DNA from: VFJL01 sp043752345
Lineage (GTDB): Bacteria; Pseudomonadota; Gammaproteobacteria; Burkholderiales; Nitrosomonadaceae
Assembly (NCBI GenBank): GCA_043752345.1
Contig: JAYUYT010000116.1
Coordinates: forward strand, 1-10,053
DNA: 10,053 bases
Direction: 5' to 3'
Shown here piece by piece: positions 1 to 6,305 of the stretch. Made by a program: the position numbers and the translations under genes. The notes below the pieces were generated by a model that was not told where the DNA came from, searched no databases, and was given only the letters and a program-made list of their open reading frames with translations. Position 1 is the stretch's first letter. Each line of letters starts with the position of its first letter.

Positions 1-1172
1 GCCCGTTCCATTTCACCGCTATTGTCCGGGTTCACCAGCAGATTGACGTGTATATTGCCGTTGCCGGCATGACCAAAATTAACATTGGCAACCTGATATT
101 TGCCGCTCAGTTGCATTAGTCCATCCAGAAATTCCGGCAGTGCAGTAACCGGCACAACCACATCTTCATTGATCTTTTTGGGTGCGATATCGCGCAGTAA
201 TGGCGACAATGCTTTGCGGGCTCGCCACAAAGTGGCGGTATCTGCCACTCGCTCTGCACGCAGCAATCCGTTGTTATGGCAGGCAGAAATAATTGCTTCA
301 GTTGAGTCCAGGATATCACGGGAAGATCCATCCACCTCGATCATCAGCATGGCGCAGGTGTCCGTTGGCAGCATTTCGGGAAAGCGTCCACGTATCAGGT
401 TCAATGAGCCCGCATCCAGAAACTCAAGAGCACTGGGCACTTGAGGAAGCGCCATGATGGCAACGATCGCTGCAGCGCAACTCGCAGCATCGCGGTAATG
501 TGCGGTAATGCCGCCCGTGGCTTGTGGCAGGGGGGTGAGCTTGAGTGTTGCTTCGGTGATGACAGCCAGCGTTCCCTCGGAACCAATTAGAAGTCGGGTG
601 AGGTCATATCCCACCACTCCTTTGGTGGTATAGCAACCAGTCTTGATAACATCGCCCTTGCCTGTTACAGCTCTCAACCCCAGTACGTGATCGCGGGTGG
701 TGCCATATTTCACTGCGTGTGGACCGCCAGCGGAGGTGGCAAGATTGCCGCCTATGCTGGAGTAAGCCGCACTGGAAGGATCAGGTGGCCAGAAAAATCC
801 GCAGGCGCTGGCCGCATCTTGCACTGACTGATTAAGCACACCAGGTTCCACCACGATAACGCGATTCGCTGGATCGACTGTGATGATGCGCAACATGCGC
901 TCCAGCGACAATGCCACGCCGCCCTGCTCAGGAAGGCTTCCGCCTGCGGTGCCAGTGCCGCGCCCACGTGGCGTGAGCGGGATTTTATGGCTATTGCACA
1001 GCGTTACAATACCGAGCACTTCGCCCGATGTGAGCGGAAACGCGACTGCTTCTGGCGGGAAAATTTTTCGACTGTTGTCATAGGCATAGGCGTAGCAATC
1101 GACCGGATCGGTATAAAGCCGGTTCGAAGGAAGCAGAGATTGGAGCTGAGCGAGGAAATCAGGAGGGAGCAT
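1..1172 (-). CDS. GlcD-type FAD-linked oxidase (glycolate/D-lactate dehydrogenase family), C-terminus cut by window edge
   Basis: The 390 visible residues form a PCMH-type FAD-binding domain followed by most of the FAD-linked oxidase C-terminal domain. Visible motifs are PRGRGTGTAGG (68-78), DPSSAAYSSIGGNLATSAGG (131-150) for flavin binding, LLIGSEGTLAVITEA (194-208), NEDVVVP (335-341), and GHAGNGNIHVN (367-377) with the family's paired histidines. Family members oxidise D-2-hydroxyacids such as glycolate, D-lactate or D-2-hydroxyglutarate and pass electrons to a carrier; the substrate here cannot be read from sequence. Relatives have about 460-480 residues, so roughly 80 are missing off the left edge. 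The ATG at 1172 gives a typical N-terminus, but its Shine-Dalgarno is poor; an in-frame stop lies upstream at 1212-1214. No frameshift is seen. Any glcE or glcF partner would lie outside the window. The gene is co-directional with dolP and yraN and may be read through from them. Confidence 0.9.
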   Translation of the reverse strand, partial: MLPPDFLAQLQSLLPSNRLYTDPVDCYAYAYDNSRKIFPPEAVAFPLTSGEVLGIVTLCNSHKIPLTPRGRGTGTAGGSLPEQGGVALSLERMLRIITVDPANRVIVVEPGVLNQSVQDAASACGFFWPPDPSSAAYSSIGGNLATSAGGPHAVKYGTTRDHVLGLRAVTGKGDVIKTGCYTTKGVVGYDLTRLLIGSEGTLAVITEATLKLTPLPQATGGITAHYRDAASCAAAIVAIMALPQVPSALEFLDAGSLNLIRGRFPEMLPTDTCAMLMIEVDGSSRDILDSTEAIISACHNNGLLRAERVADTATLWRARKALSPLLRDIAPKKINEDVVVPVTALPEFLDGLMQLSGKYQVANVNFGHAGNGNIHVNLLVNPDNSGEMER

Positions 1173-1189
1173 AGGCGGAGGATAAACAG

Positions 1190-1312
1190 TCAGGAAATCA
1201 GCCGCTGAGTACTACGGCGCATATCTTCGTCCAATCCTGCGACCAGGAGAAATGATTGCAGCGCCATCAGAAGTAGTTCTCTGGCACAGGCATCCGGGAT
1301 TTTGAGATCAAT
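1190..1312 (-). other. Short coding-like stretch between dolP and the FAD oxidase gene (possible small gene or gene remnant)
   Basis: One frame between dolP and the FAD oxidase gene is open and reads like protein, about 40 residues, ending MRRSTQRLIS then TGA at 1190-1192. It includes the segment CARELLLMALQSFLLVAGLDED. Immediately upstream in the same frame, inside dolP, are two consecutive stops. The only ordinary start is ATG at 1267, giving 25 residues with no clear Shine-Dalgarno. A rare ATT at 1312 would overlap the dolP stop as ATTGA and give 40 residues. It ends 17 bases before the FAD oxidase ATG. I do not recognise a family. It could be a real small gene with an unusual start, the tail of a degraded gene, or chance. 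Confidence 0.25.
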
Positions 1313-1892
1313 CCAGGTACTCGAATACTTTTACTACTTTCAGTACTCCGCTGGTGGAACTGGCAATCTCCGCTGCACTTTCAGCTTCTTGACGTTTAAC
1401 CATTCCCAGCAAGTAGACCACACCGTTTTCCGTCACCACTTTTACATGATTTATCTGAAACCTGCCACTATCCAGGAAGCGCCCTTTGACTTTTGTTGTG
1501 ATTACCATGTCGTTACTTCTGGAAATGAGCGTGCTGATGTTAGCGACCGCTATTTCGTTGGTGACATTGCGCACGTTGCTTATGTCCTTGATCAGACTCT
1601 CGACTTCTTTTTTCATGGCTTCGGTGGGCGCTTCTCCGGTGAGCAGCACGTTACGGTTGAAACTGGTGACATTGACATGCACATTAGCGCCCAGTTTCTC
1701 TCGGAGAAGTTTGGCACTCTTTAATTCAATTCCTTCATCTTCAACAAAAGTACCACTGGTACGGCGGTCTTCAGATACCGCAAGACCGGTACCAAGGCCG
1801 GTGATGATGCCAGTGGCAACGAATATTTCACAGCCGGAGAGTGCCGGCAACAACAAGGCAAATAGTAGACAGTTTCGGTTCGTATTTTTCAT
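1308..1892 (-). CDS. dolP: Dual BON-domain outer membrane lipoprotein (DolP/YraP-like)
   Basis: The protein has 194 residues, against 191 in E. coli DolP. It has a basic N-terminus and hydrophobic stretch ending in the lipobox LSGC, with the lipid-carrying Cys at 21. The next residue is Glu, not the Asp that retains lipoproteins in the inner membrane, so outer membrane sorting is expected. Two BON domains follow at about 48-117 and 127-194; the second contains ITTKVKGRFL and VKVVTENGVVYLLGMV, close to E. coli DolP. In E. coli DolP supports outer membrane integrity and binds anionic lipids at the division site. The frame is open to a GTG at 1901, but ATG 1892 is preferred because AGGAG (1905-1901) sits 8 bases before it. 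The yraN stop overlaps that region upstream, 14 bases from this start, so co-transcription is likely. No diaA lies between the two genes. Confidence 0.92.
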   Translation of the reverse strand: MKNTNRNCLLFALLLPALSGCEIFVATGIITGLGTGLAVSEDRRTSGTFVEDEGIELKSAKLLREKLGANVHVNVTSFNRNVLLTGEAPTEAMKKEVESLIKDISNVRNVTNEIAVANISTLISRSNDMVITTKVKGRFLDSGRFQINHVKVVTENGVVYLLGMVKRQEAESAAEIASSTSGVLKVVKVFEYLD

Positions 1893-1906
1893 GTACTCCA
1901 CTCCTG

Positions 1907-2245
1907 TTATTCACCGAAAGCATTCTTGATCCACTCTACTTCCAGGCCATCGCTGCCGGACAATAACACAGCATCAAAGCGGCATGGTGGTACAGATTTT
2001 AACCTGGCAAGGTAGTGCCGTGCCGTACGTAACAGTTTTGTCTGTTTGGATAGTGTGATGCTGGCTGCCGCACCGCCAAAAACCTGACTTGTACGCATCC
2101 TTACCTCGACGAACACTAATGTCGCGCCATCATGCATGATGAGATCGATCTCACCAAAGCGGCAGTGGTAGTTCCTTTCCAGCAAAACAAGGTGCTGCCG
2201 TTGCAGAAATTCTGCTGCATATTGTTCGGCTTCGCCACCATTCAT
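1907..2245 (-). CDS. yraN: YraN family protein (UPF0102, restriction-endonuclease-like fold)
   Basis: The protein has 112 residues, slightly short for the family (about 115-130). The sequence RNYHCRFGEIDLI (24-36) followed by LVFVEVRMRT (43-52) matches the UPF0102 core. Glu32, Asp34 and Glu47 correspond to the D-ExK-like nuclease site, although the ExK lysine position is Arg49, as in many members. The C-terminus RFDAVLL...WIKNAF is also typical. The biochemical role is unsettled; the fold resembles Holliday-junction resolvases. The ATG at 2245 has GAGG about 9 bases upstream, partly inside a small hairpin. It is the first gene of a leftward group with dolP and is divergent from rsmI, as in E. 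coli apart from the missing lpoA and diaA. Confidence 0.93.
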   Translation of the reverse strand: MNGGEAEQYAAEFLQRQHLVLLERNYHCRFGEIDLIMHDGATLVFVEVRMRTSQVFGGAAASITLSKQTKLLRTARHYLARLKSVPPCRFDAVLLSGSDGLEVEWIKNAFGE

Positions 2246-2247
2246 TT

Positions 2248-2262
2248 TAGCGTACCTCGCTA
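2248..2262 (-). promoter_or_regulatory. Small hairpin holding the yraN ribosome binding site in its loop
   Basis: On the minus strand TAGCG-AGGTA-CGCTA forms a perfect 5-bp stem with a 5-base loop. The loop contains the AGGT part of the yraN Shine-Dalgarno, and the stem ends 2 bases before the ATG. It could modulate initiation, or could be chance given its small size. Confidence 0.3.
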
Positions 2263-2325
2263 TCGCCAGATCTCGGCGTGATTCGGTGCTACGCTATCCG
2301 CTGCACTGCCACGCAACATTGGCCG

Positions 2326-2353
2326 ATTTTACCGGTCAGGTGGAAAATGGCCA
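2326..2353 (-). promoter_or_regulatory. Candidate yraN-dolP promoter
   Basis: On the minus strand TGGCCA (2353-2348) is followed after 16 bases by TAAAAT (2331-2326). The -10 matches 5 of 6 and the -35 matches 4 of 6 consensus bases. Transcription would start near 2319, about 75 bases before the yraN ATG. It overlaps the candidate rsmI promoter on the other strand, which would couple the two. Based on consensus only. Confidence 0.3.
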
Positions 2354-2369
2354 CGGGCTACCGTATAGT
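2341..2369 (+). promoter_or_regulatory. Candidate rsmI promoter
   Basis: TGGAAA (2341-2346, 4 of 6 consensus bases) is followed after 17 bases by TATAGT (2364-2369, 5 of 6). Transcription would start near 2376, giving a leader of about 30 bases to the ATG at 2406. This supports a start at 2406 or 2424 over upstream in-frame starts, which would lie before the transcript begins. Confidence 0.4.
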
Positions 2370-2405
2370 GCAGCGATCAACAGCAGACAGAAAAATCGGA
2401 ACGAA

Positions 2406-3281
2406 ATGCAGCAGTGTGAAACCATGCTACCCAAAAACACATTATATGTGGTTGCCACCCCGATAGGGAATCTGCGCGATATCAGTCTGCGCGCGCTGGA
2501 TGTACTTGCGGCGGTGGACGTGATCGCTGCTGAGGATACGCGTACTACCGGGCATTTGCTGGCGCATCACGCGATAGCTGGGAAGATGATGGCCCTGCAT
2601 CAGCATAACGAACGCACGGCTGCGGAGAAGATTGTCACCTTGCTCGCAGCGGGGAAGTCTGTCGCCCTGGTCACCGATGCCGGCACCCCAGGAGTCTCCG
2701 ACCCCGGGGCTATTCTGGTTAGCATAGTGCGCGAACAGGGCTACAGGGTGACGCCAGTACCCGGCGCAAACGCCGCGTTGTGTGCGTTGTCAGCGGGCGG
2801 AATCGCCGAACCGCATTTTCTGTTTTACGGATTTCTCCCAGTCAAGACTGGGGCACGCAAACGCGCATTGGAAGGATTAAAGTTACAACCCTATACGCTG
2901 GTATTTTATGAGGCACCCCACCGTATTCTCGAATGTGTAGCAGACTTGGTTACGGTGTTGGGAGCGCAGCGCCAACTTACTCTTGCGAGAGAGTTGACGA
3001 AATTGTTCGAAACCATCCACACCTGTGCGCTAGGTGATGCCTTGGCGTGGCTGCAAGCCGATGTCAACCAGCAGAAAGGGGAATTTGTGCTGCTGCTGTC
3101 CGGTGCGGAAGTTCAGGATGAGGCTGGAATCAGCGATCAATCCCGGCATACGCTGGAGTTGCTGCTGGAGAATTTGCCATTGAAGCAGGCAGTAAAACTG
3201 GCAGCGGAAATTACCGGCGAAAGCAGAAAGATGTTGTATGCACTGGCGCTGTCACTGAAGGTGGAGAATTCGGCGCAATAA
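2406..3281 (+). CDS. rsmI: 16S rRNA (cytidine(1402)-2'-O)-methyltransferase RsmI
   Basis: RsmI uses S-adenosylmethionine to methylate the 2'-O of C1402 in the 16S rRNA decoding centre. The 291-residue product (E. coli 286) shows the whole family signature: VATPIGNLRDISLRAL (16-31), AAEDTR (41-46), TDAGTPGVSDPG (90-101), PVPGANAA (117-124), YGFLPVKTGARKRAL (141-155), FYEAPHR (167-173), RELTKLFETIH (195-205) and KGEFVLLLSG (224-233). The reading frame is open further upstream to 2286, but that extension is not family-like. ATG 2406 has GGA five bases upstream and leaves 12 residues before LYVV, close to E. coli; ATG 2424 is the alternative. The gene is divergent from yraN. Confidence 0.96.
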   Translation: MQQCETMLPKNTLYVVATPIGNLRDISLRALDVLAAVDVIAAEDTRTTGHLLAHHAIAGKMMALHQHNERTAAEKIVTLLAAGKSVALVTDAGTPGVSDPGAILVSIVREQGYRVTPVPGANAALCALSAGGIAEPHFLFYGFLPVKTGARKRALEGLKLQPYTLVFYEAPHRILECVADLVTVLGAQRQLTLARELTKLFETIHTCALGDALAWLQADVNQQKGEFVLLLSGAEVQDEAGISDQSRHTLELLLENLPLKQAVKLAAEITGESRKMLYALALSLKVENSAQ

Positions 3282-3339
3282 ATTACGGTTTATAACAATG
3301 TGATTTAACGATTTATAATCAGCAAGATATGATTGTTTC

Positions 3340-3353
3340 CGGGTTTAAGCCCG
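3340..3353. repeat. Short inverted repeat in the rsmI-downstream gap
   Basis: CGGGT and GCCCG flank the loop TTAA, a 5-bp stem including one G-T pair. No T-run follows on either strand, so it is not a canonical intrinsic terminator. It is the only rsmI-proximal candidate for transcript end processing that I see. Confidence 0.25.
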
Positions 3354-3386
3354 ACAAGCTGCTGGCGTGAGAATGCGGCTAGCGAT

Positions 3387-3392
3387 TATAAT
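3387..3392 (+). promoter_or_regulatory. Consensus -10 box upstream of the thioredoxin-fold gene
   Basis: A perfect TATAAT lies 82 bases before the ATG at 3475. No good -35 or extended -10 is present at the right spacing. A second TATAAT (3314-3319) and a TATAAC (3291-3296) occur in the same A+T-rich gap, also without clear -35 boxes. Transcription from this box would begin near 3399 and give a leader with two small hairpins. Confidence 0.3.
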
Positions 3393-3418
3393 TAGCAGGT
3401 CGCATTTACAGTTTATTG

Positions 3419-3446
3419 GTTCTTGCGAACGTGGGTAGCCCCCACG
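3419..3446 (+). promoter_or_regulatory. Two adjacent hairpins in the leader of the thioredoxin-fold gene
   Basis: GTTC-TTGC-GAAC (3419-3430) abuts CGTGGG-TAGCC-CCCACG (3430-3446). The second is a perfect 6-bp GC-rich stem. They end 17 bases before the Shine-Dalgarno (GGAG, 3463-3466). They could be an RNA stability or regulatory structure; no known riboswitch is recognised. Confidence 0.3.
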
Positions 3447-3474
3447 GACATCTAAAATTTCTGGAGATTAACTT

Positions 3475-3714
3475 ATGAAAACACCTGCTATTTTTTATCA
3501 TGCTGGTTGTCCCGTCTGTGTTGAAGCCGAGCGCCAGATTGCTGATGCTCTGGATCCCGCCCGTTACGAAGTGGAACACGTGCATCTCGGCGAGCAATCA
3601 GGGCGCATTGCAGCCGCTGAAGCGGCTGGTGTTAAATCGGTACCGGCACTTGTGATTGGTGGGGCAGCTTTCCACATCAATTTTGGTGCACCGATGTCCG
3701 CACTGAAGGGCTAG
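3475..3714 (+). CDS. Small thioredoxin-fold (glutaredoxin-like) protein with CPVC motif
   Basis: The 79-residue protein starts with the strand KTPAIFYHAG followed by CPVC (12-15), the position of the redox CxxC in glutaredoxins and thioredoxins. The segment VKSVPALVIGG contains the expected cis-proline (Pro57) before the fourth strand, then FHINFGAPMSALKG. There is no signal peptide, so a cytoplasmic thiol-disulfide role is likely; the partner is unknown. It is near the short end of the glutaredoxin range and has a Pro-Val active site, unlike the usual CPYC or CPFC. ATG 3475 has GGAG 8 bases upstream. It appears monocistronic, 193 bases after rsmI and followed at once by a strong terminator. 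Confidence 0.85.
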   Translation: MKTPAIFYHAGCPVCVEAERQIADALDPARYEVEHVHLGEQSGRIAAAEAAGVKSVPALVIGGAAFHINFGAPMSALKG

Positions 3715-3720
3715 TCACAA

Positions 3721-3750
3721 AAAATGGCGGGCATATTCGCCCGCCATTTT
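3721..3750. terminator. Perfect 12-bp stem intrinsic terminator, probably bidirectional
   Basis: AAAATGGCGGGC and GCCCGCCATTTT form a perfect 12-bp stem around the loop ATATTC. It lies 6 bases after the stop of the thioredoxin-fold gene and 69 bases beyond the stop of the convergent UbiB-like gene. The minus-strand reading ends in six T, the plus-strand reading in four T, so it fits the leftward UbiB-side transcript at least as well. A 5-bp hairpin ATGCA-TTT-TGCAT follows at 3756-3768. Confidence 0.9.
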
Positions 3751-3819
3751 GAAAAATGCATTTTGCATGTCAATAGCGGCTAAGGCCGTATCAGTTTCGC
3801 AGAATCCCCCTGCTTCGCA

Positions 3820-5565
3820 TTACGGCTTGCTCTCCCGGTCTGCTTTATTGCTGCGCCAGATTGAACGCAATAGCCATATTCCGCCGATCGTCGCGCAGAA
3901 GGAGCCGAGCACTCCAAAGAGAGGAAATCCAAACAAAGTGTGGCCACCAGTTACGGTCATGACGATGGAGGAGCCGACAATGAGCGCAGCGACAATGAGA
4001 CCAGCAGCGAGCCGGTTGACAGCGCCATCGAGTTGGTCGCCAACGTGTTTGAGGTGCGTGACATCAATGTGAATATCCAGTTTGCCGCGTCGGGCAGCGC
4101 GCAGCAGCCGGGAGAGATCATGCGGCAAGTCAGCGATGATGCCAATCATTTCGCTGGTCGCCCGCCAGCCGCGTTTAACCAGCGCCGAGGGAGTATAGCG
4201 AGCGGCCATTTCGTCACGTAGCAGTGGCAGCGCTTCACCGGCCATGTCAAAGTCCGGGTCAAGTTCACATCCCATGCCTTCGAGTGAGATGAATGCCTTG
4301 ACGAGCAGCGCTAAATCAGGTGGCAGCACCAGCCGGTACTCGCGCAAGTTGGCCACGATTTCCGAGAACATGGTGCCAAATTTAAGCTGCTTTAACGGCA
4401 TGCCATGGTATTGCTCGACGAAAGTCTGAATTGCCAGTGTCAGACCGCTTTCATCCATTACACCGTCGCTCGTCCAGTCGAGCAGTACATCAATGACACG
4501 CGTGGGATCGTGCTGCACCAAGCCCAGCAAGAGGTGGACTAGCTGGTCGCGGCGTTCTTCGGTAAGCCGCCCTACCATGCCGAAGTCGATGAAAGCGATG
4601 CGGTTGCCGGGTAAATAAAACACGTTACCCGGATGCGGGTCGGCATGAAATAAACCGTCCTTGACGATCATTTTCAGCACCGCACGCGCGCCGCGATGGG
4701 CGAGTATCTTGCGGTCAAGCCCGGCACGATCGACAGCACCAAGGTCGCGCCCGGGGATGCCATCGATGTACTCCTGCACACATACCCGCTCTCCGGTCCA
4801 TTGCCAATAGACACGAGGGATAACGATGAGCGCAGGTGCGGTGTCGCCAACAGGTGGGTTACGGGGGGAATCCGGGTCGGAATACCCTGCAAAATTTGCT
4901 GCAATGCATTCAGCATTGCGGCATTCTGCAGCAAAATCGAGCTCGTGCCGCAGTGATTGGGCAAACTGTCGCACCACTTCCTGTGGGCGGAAATAGCGCA
5001 ACTCCGGGCTTTCCGTCTCAGCCCATTCTGCCAACCTCGCCAGCCAGCGCAGGTCAGACTCGATGATCGGCAGGATGCCGGGCCGGCGCACCTTGACCAC
5101 CACCTCGCTGCCATCTTTGAGGCGGGCACGGTGTACTTGGGCGATGGATGCAGCCGCCAGAGGCTGTGGATCAAACGCAGAGAATACTTCCTCGGGCGTG
5201 GCGCCCAGGTCTTCGGTGAGTTGCTGATGTATCTCAGGGTAGGCAGCGGCAGGCGCGCTGTCCTGCAACTTGCTGAATTCGGCGATCCACTCGGGTGCAA
5301 ACAGGTCTACGCGGGTAGCGAGAATCTGGCCAAGCTTGACGAAAGTCGGCCCCAGTTCCTCCAGTGCTCGTCGCACCCGGGCATGAGGTTCGAGGTGGGC
5401 CATTTCCTCTGCTGCATGCCAGTGTAATACTCGGCCGGCCAGCTCCAGCGCACTGGCAAGGCCCATCCTGCGCACCATGTTGCCGAAACCGTGGCGAATC
5501 AGGATCGAGGCGATCTCATGCAGACGGCCGAGGTCGCGCGCCGCCATCAGTGCCTGCCAGAGCAT
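3820..5565 (-). CDS. UbiB/AarF (ABC1/ADCK) family atypical protein kinase-like ATPase
   Basis: The 581-residue protein carries all hallmarks of the UbiB family: KLGQ (77-80, KxGQ motif), alanine-rich nucleotide loop AAASIAQVH (137-145), VAIK-type Lys158 in VVVKVRRPG, ELD (208-210, ExD motif), DGLFHADPHPGN (303-314) and metal-binding DFG (327-329). The C-terminus has two hydrophobic helices (about 521-538 and 549-567), so it should sit in the inner membrane. Relatives are ATPases that support ubiquinone synthesis or lipid handling. It is not next to ubiE or ubiJ, so it may be a paralogue and not the main UbiB; hence no gene symbol. The ATG overlaps the previous stop as TAATG and has AAGGA 6 bases upstream, within the 3' end of that gene, suggesting coupled translation. 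Confidence 0.93.
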   Translation of the reverse strand: MLWQALMAARDLGRLHEIASILIRHGFGNMVRRMGLASALELAGRVLHWHAAEEMAHLEPHARVRRALEELGPTFVKLGQILATRVDLFAPEWIAEFSKLQDSAPAAAYPEIHQQLTEDLGATPEEVFSAFDPQPLAAASIAQVHRARLKDGSEVVVKVRRPGILPIIESDLRWLARLAEWAETESPELRYFRPQEVVRQFAQSLRHELDFAAECRNAECIAANFAGYSDPDSPRNPPVGDTAPALIVIPRVYWQWTGERVCVQEYIDGIPGRDLGAVDRAGLDRKILAHRGARAVLKMIVKDGLFHADPHPGNVFYLPGNRIAFIDFGMVGRLTEERRDQLVHLLLGLVQHDPTRVIDVLLDWTSDGVMDESGLTLAIQTFVEQYHGMPLKQLKFGTMFSEIVANLREYRLVLPPDLALLVKAFISLEGMGCELDPDFDMAGEALPLLRDEMAARYTPSALVKRGWRATSEMIGIIADLPHDLSRLLRAARRGKLDIHIDVTHLKHVGDQLDGAVNRLAAGLIVAALIVGSSIVMTVTGGHTLFGFPLFGVLGSFCATIGGIWLLRSIWRSNKADRESKP

Positions 5566-6263
5566 TAGTTATCCTTGGGCTTGTCGCCTGGCTTGACCCG
5601 CTCTGCCAAGCCGCTGAGTACGCCAGCGGTAATTTTGCGCAGCAGATCGGTGGTGGCATGCGTCAACTTCATGCCCGCTTCCAGTTGAGCATGGCCGACC
5701 GATGTCATCTGCTGGGTGAGGGTAGTCAGGGTAGCTTTCAACTGGCTGCCAACGGCGGTACCATTGCGTTTCGCATGAGTGACCAGGTCATGCAGGGTGT
5801 CTGCTACCAGTCCTTTGGCAGCCGATGCCGAGACTTGCAGCGTTTCCAGGAACAAGGTCTCCAGGCTTTCCAGGTCGGCGCGCGCGCGCGCGAGCTCCTC
5901 ATGGGAAAATTTCTGCGCCCGCCCCGTCGCCTCCTCCACTGCCAGTTTTGAAGCTTCGGCAAGCTGCGCCAGTGCAGCATCTAGGCCGGCGACGGCATCG
6001 GTTAACTGGGTTCGCGCCGTATGTGCCTGGGCAGTCGTTTGCTGCAACTTTTGCTGCGCTCCTTCACGCGCACCCTGCATCACCGCAGTCATGATGCGGC
6101 GTAAAGACGCAAGATCATGGATTTGCGCGCTCAGCGCTGCGAGCGTCAGGTGCTGCACTGTTTCCTGAACGTTGTCGCCTTGCGCGACGGCGCTGCGCAC
6201 CTCGGCTTCGAGCTTGGTGGTATCGTTGCTGTTGCCAACATTGTTGCCGGTTTCATTCTGCAT
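5565..6263 (-). CDS. Alanine-rich helical protein, phasin-like / DUF6781-like, coupled to the UbiB-like gene
   Basis: The 232-residue protein is rich in Ala, Gln, Thr and Leu and appears wholly alpha-helical and coiled-coil-like, with no signal peptide or membrane segment. Residues 33-70, including VQHLTLAALSAQ and RRIMTAVMQGAREGA, resemble the N-terminal region I associate from memory with DUF6781 proteins; the rest resembles phasin-type amphipathic helices. Function is unknown. The frame is open to 6293, but ATG 6263 is chosen because a perfect AGGAGGT (6278-6272) sits 8 bases upstream. It lies 42 bases after serS and its TAA overlaps the UbiB-like ATG by one base, so the two are likely made together. 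The tract (CG)7 at 5879-5892 encodes the ARARA segment at residues 125-129. Confidence 0.8.
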   Translation of the reverse strand: MQNETGNNVGNSNDTTKLEAEVRSAVAQGDNVQETVQHLTLAALSAQIHDLASLRRIMTAVMQGAREGAQQKLQQTTAQAHTARTQLTDAVAGLDAALAQLAEASKLAVEEATGRAQKFSHEELARARADLESLETLFLETLQVSASAAKGLVADTLHDLVTHAKRNGTAVGSQLKATLTTLTQQMTSVGHAQLEAGMKLTHATTDLLRKITAGVLSGLAERVKPGDKPKDN

Positions 6264-6305
6264 GATGAAAGACCTCCTAAAGTGATGAGACAAGTGATGC
6301 GTAAT

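Noticed and set aside
1302..1929. Plus-strand open frames opposite dolP
   Set aside because: They are antisense shadows of a clear DolP-like lipoprotein gene and show no domain or ribosome binding site.
2286..2405. Longer N-terminal extension of RsmI from an upstream in-frame start
   Set aside because: The extra 40 residues do not resemble the family, and a promoter candidate and Shine-Dalgarno support the start at 2406.
3282..3474. RNase P RNA (rnpB), which I recall lying near rsmI in some betaproteobacteria
   Set aside because: The gap is under 200 bases and A+T-rich, lacks the conserved rnpB core, and is too short for the RNA.
4674..5951. Long alternate-frame and opposite-strand frames over the UbiB-like and helical protein genes
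   Set aside because: These follow from GC-rich codon structure; the UbiB motifs are intact in one frame only and no alternate product is recognisable.
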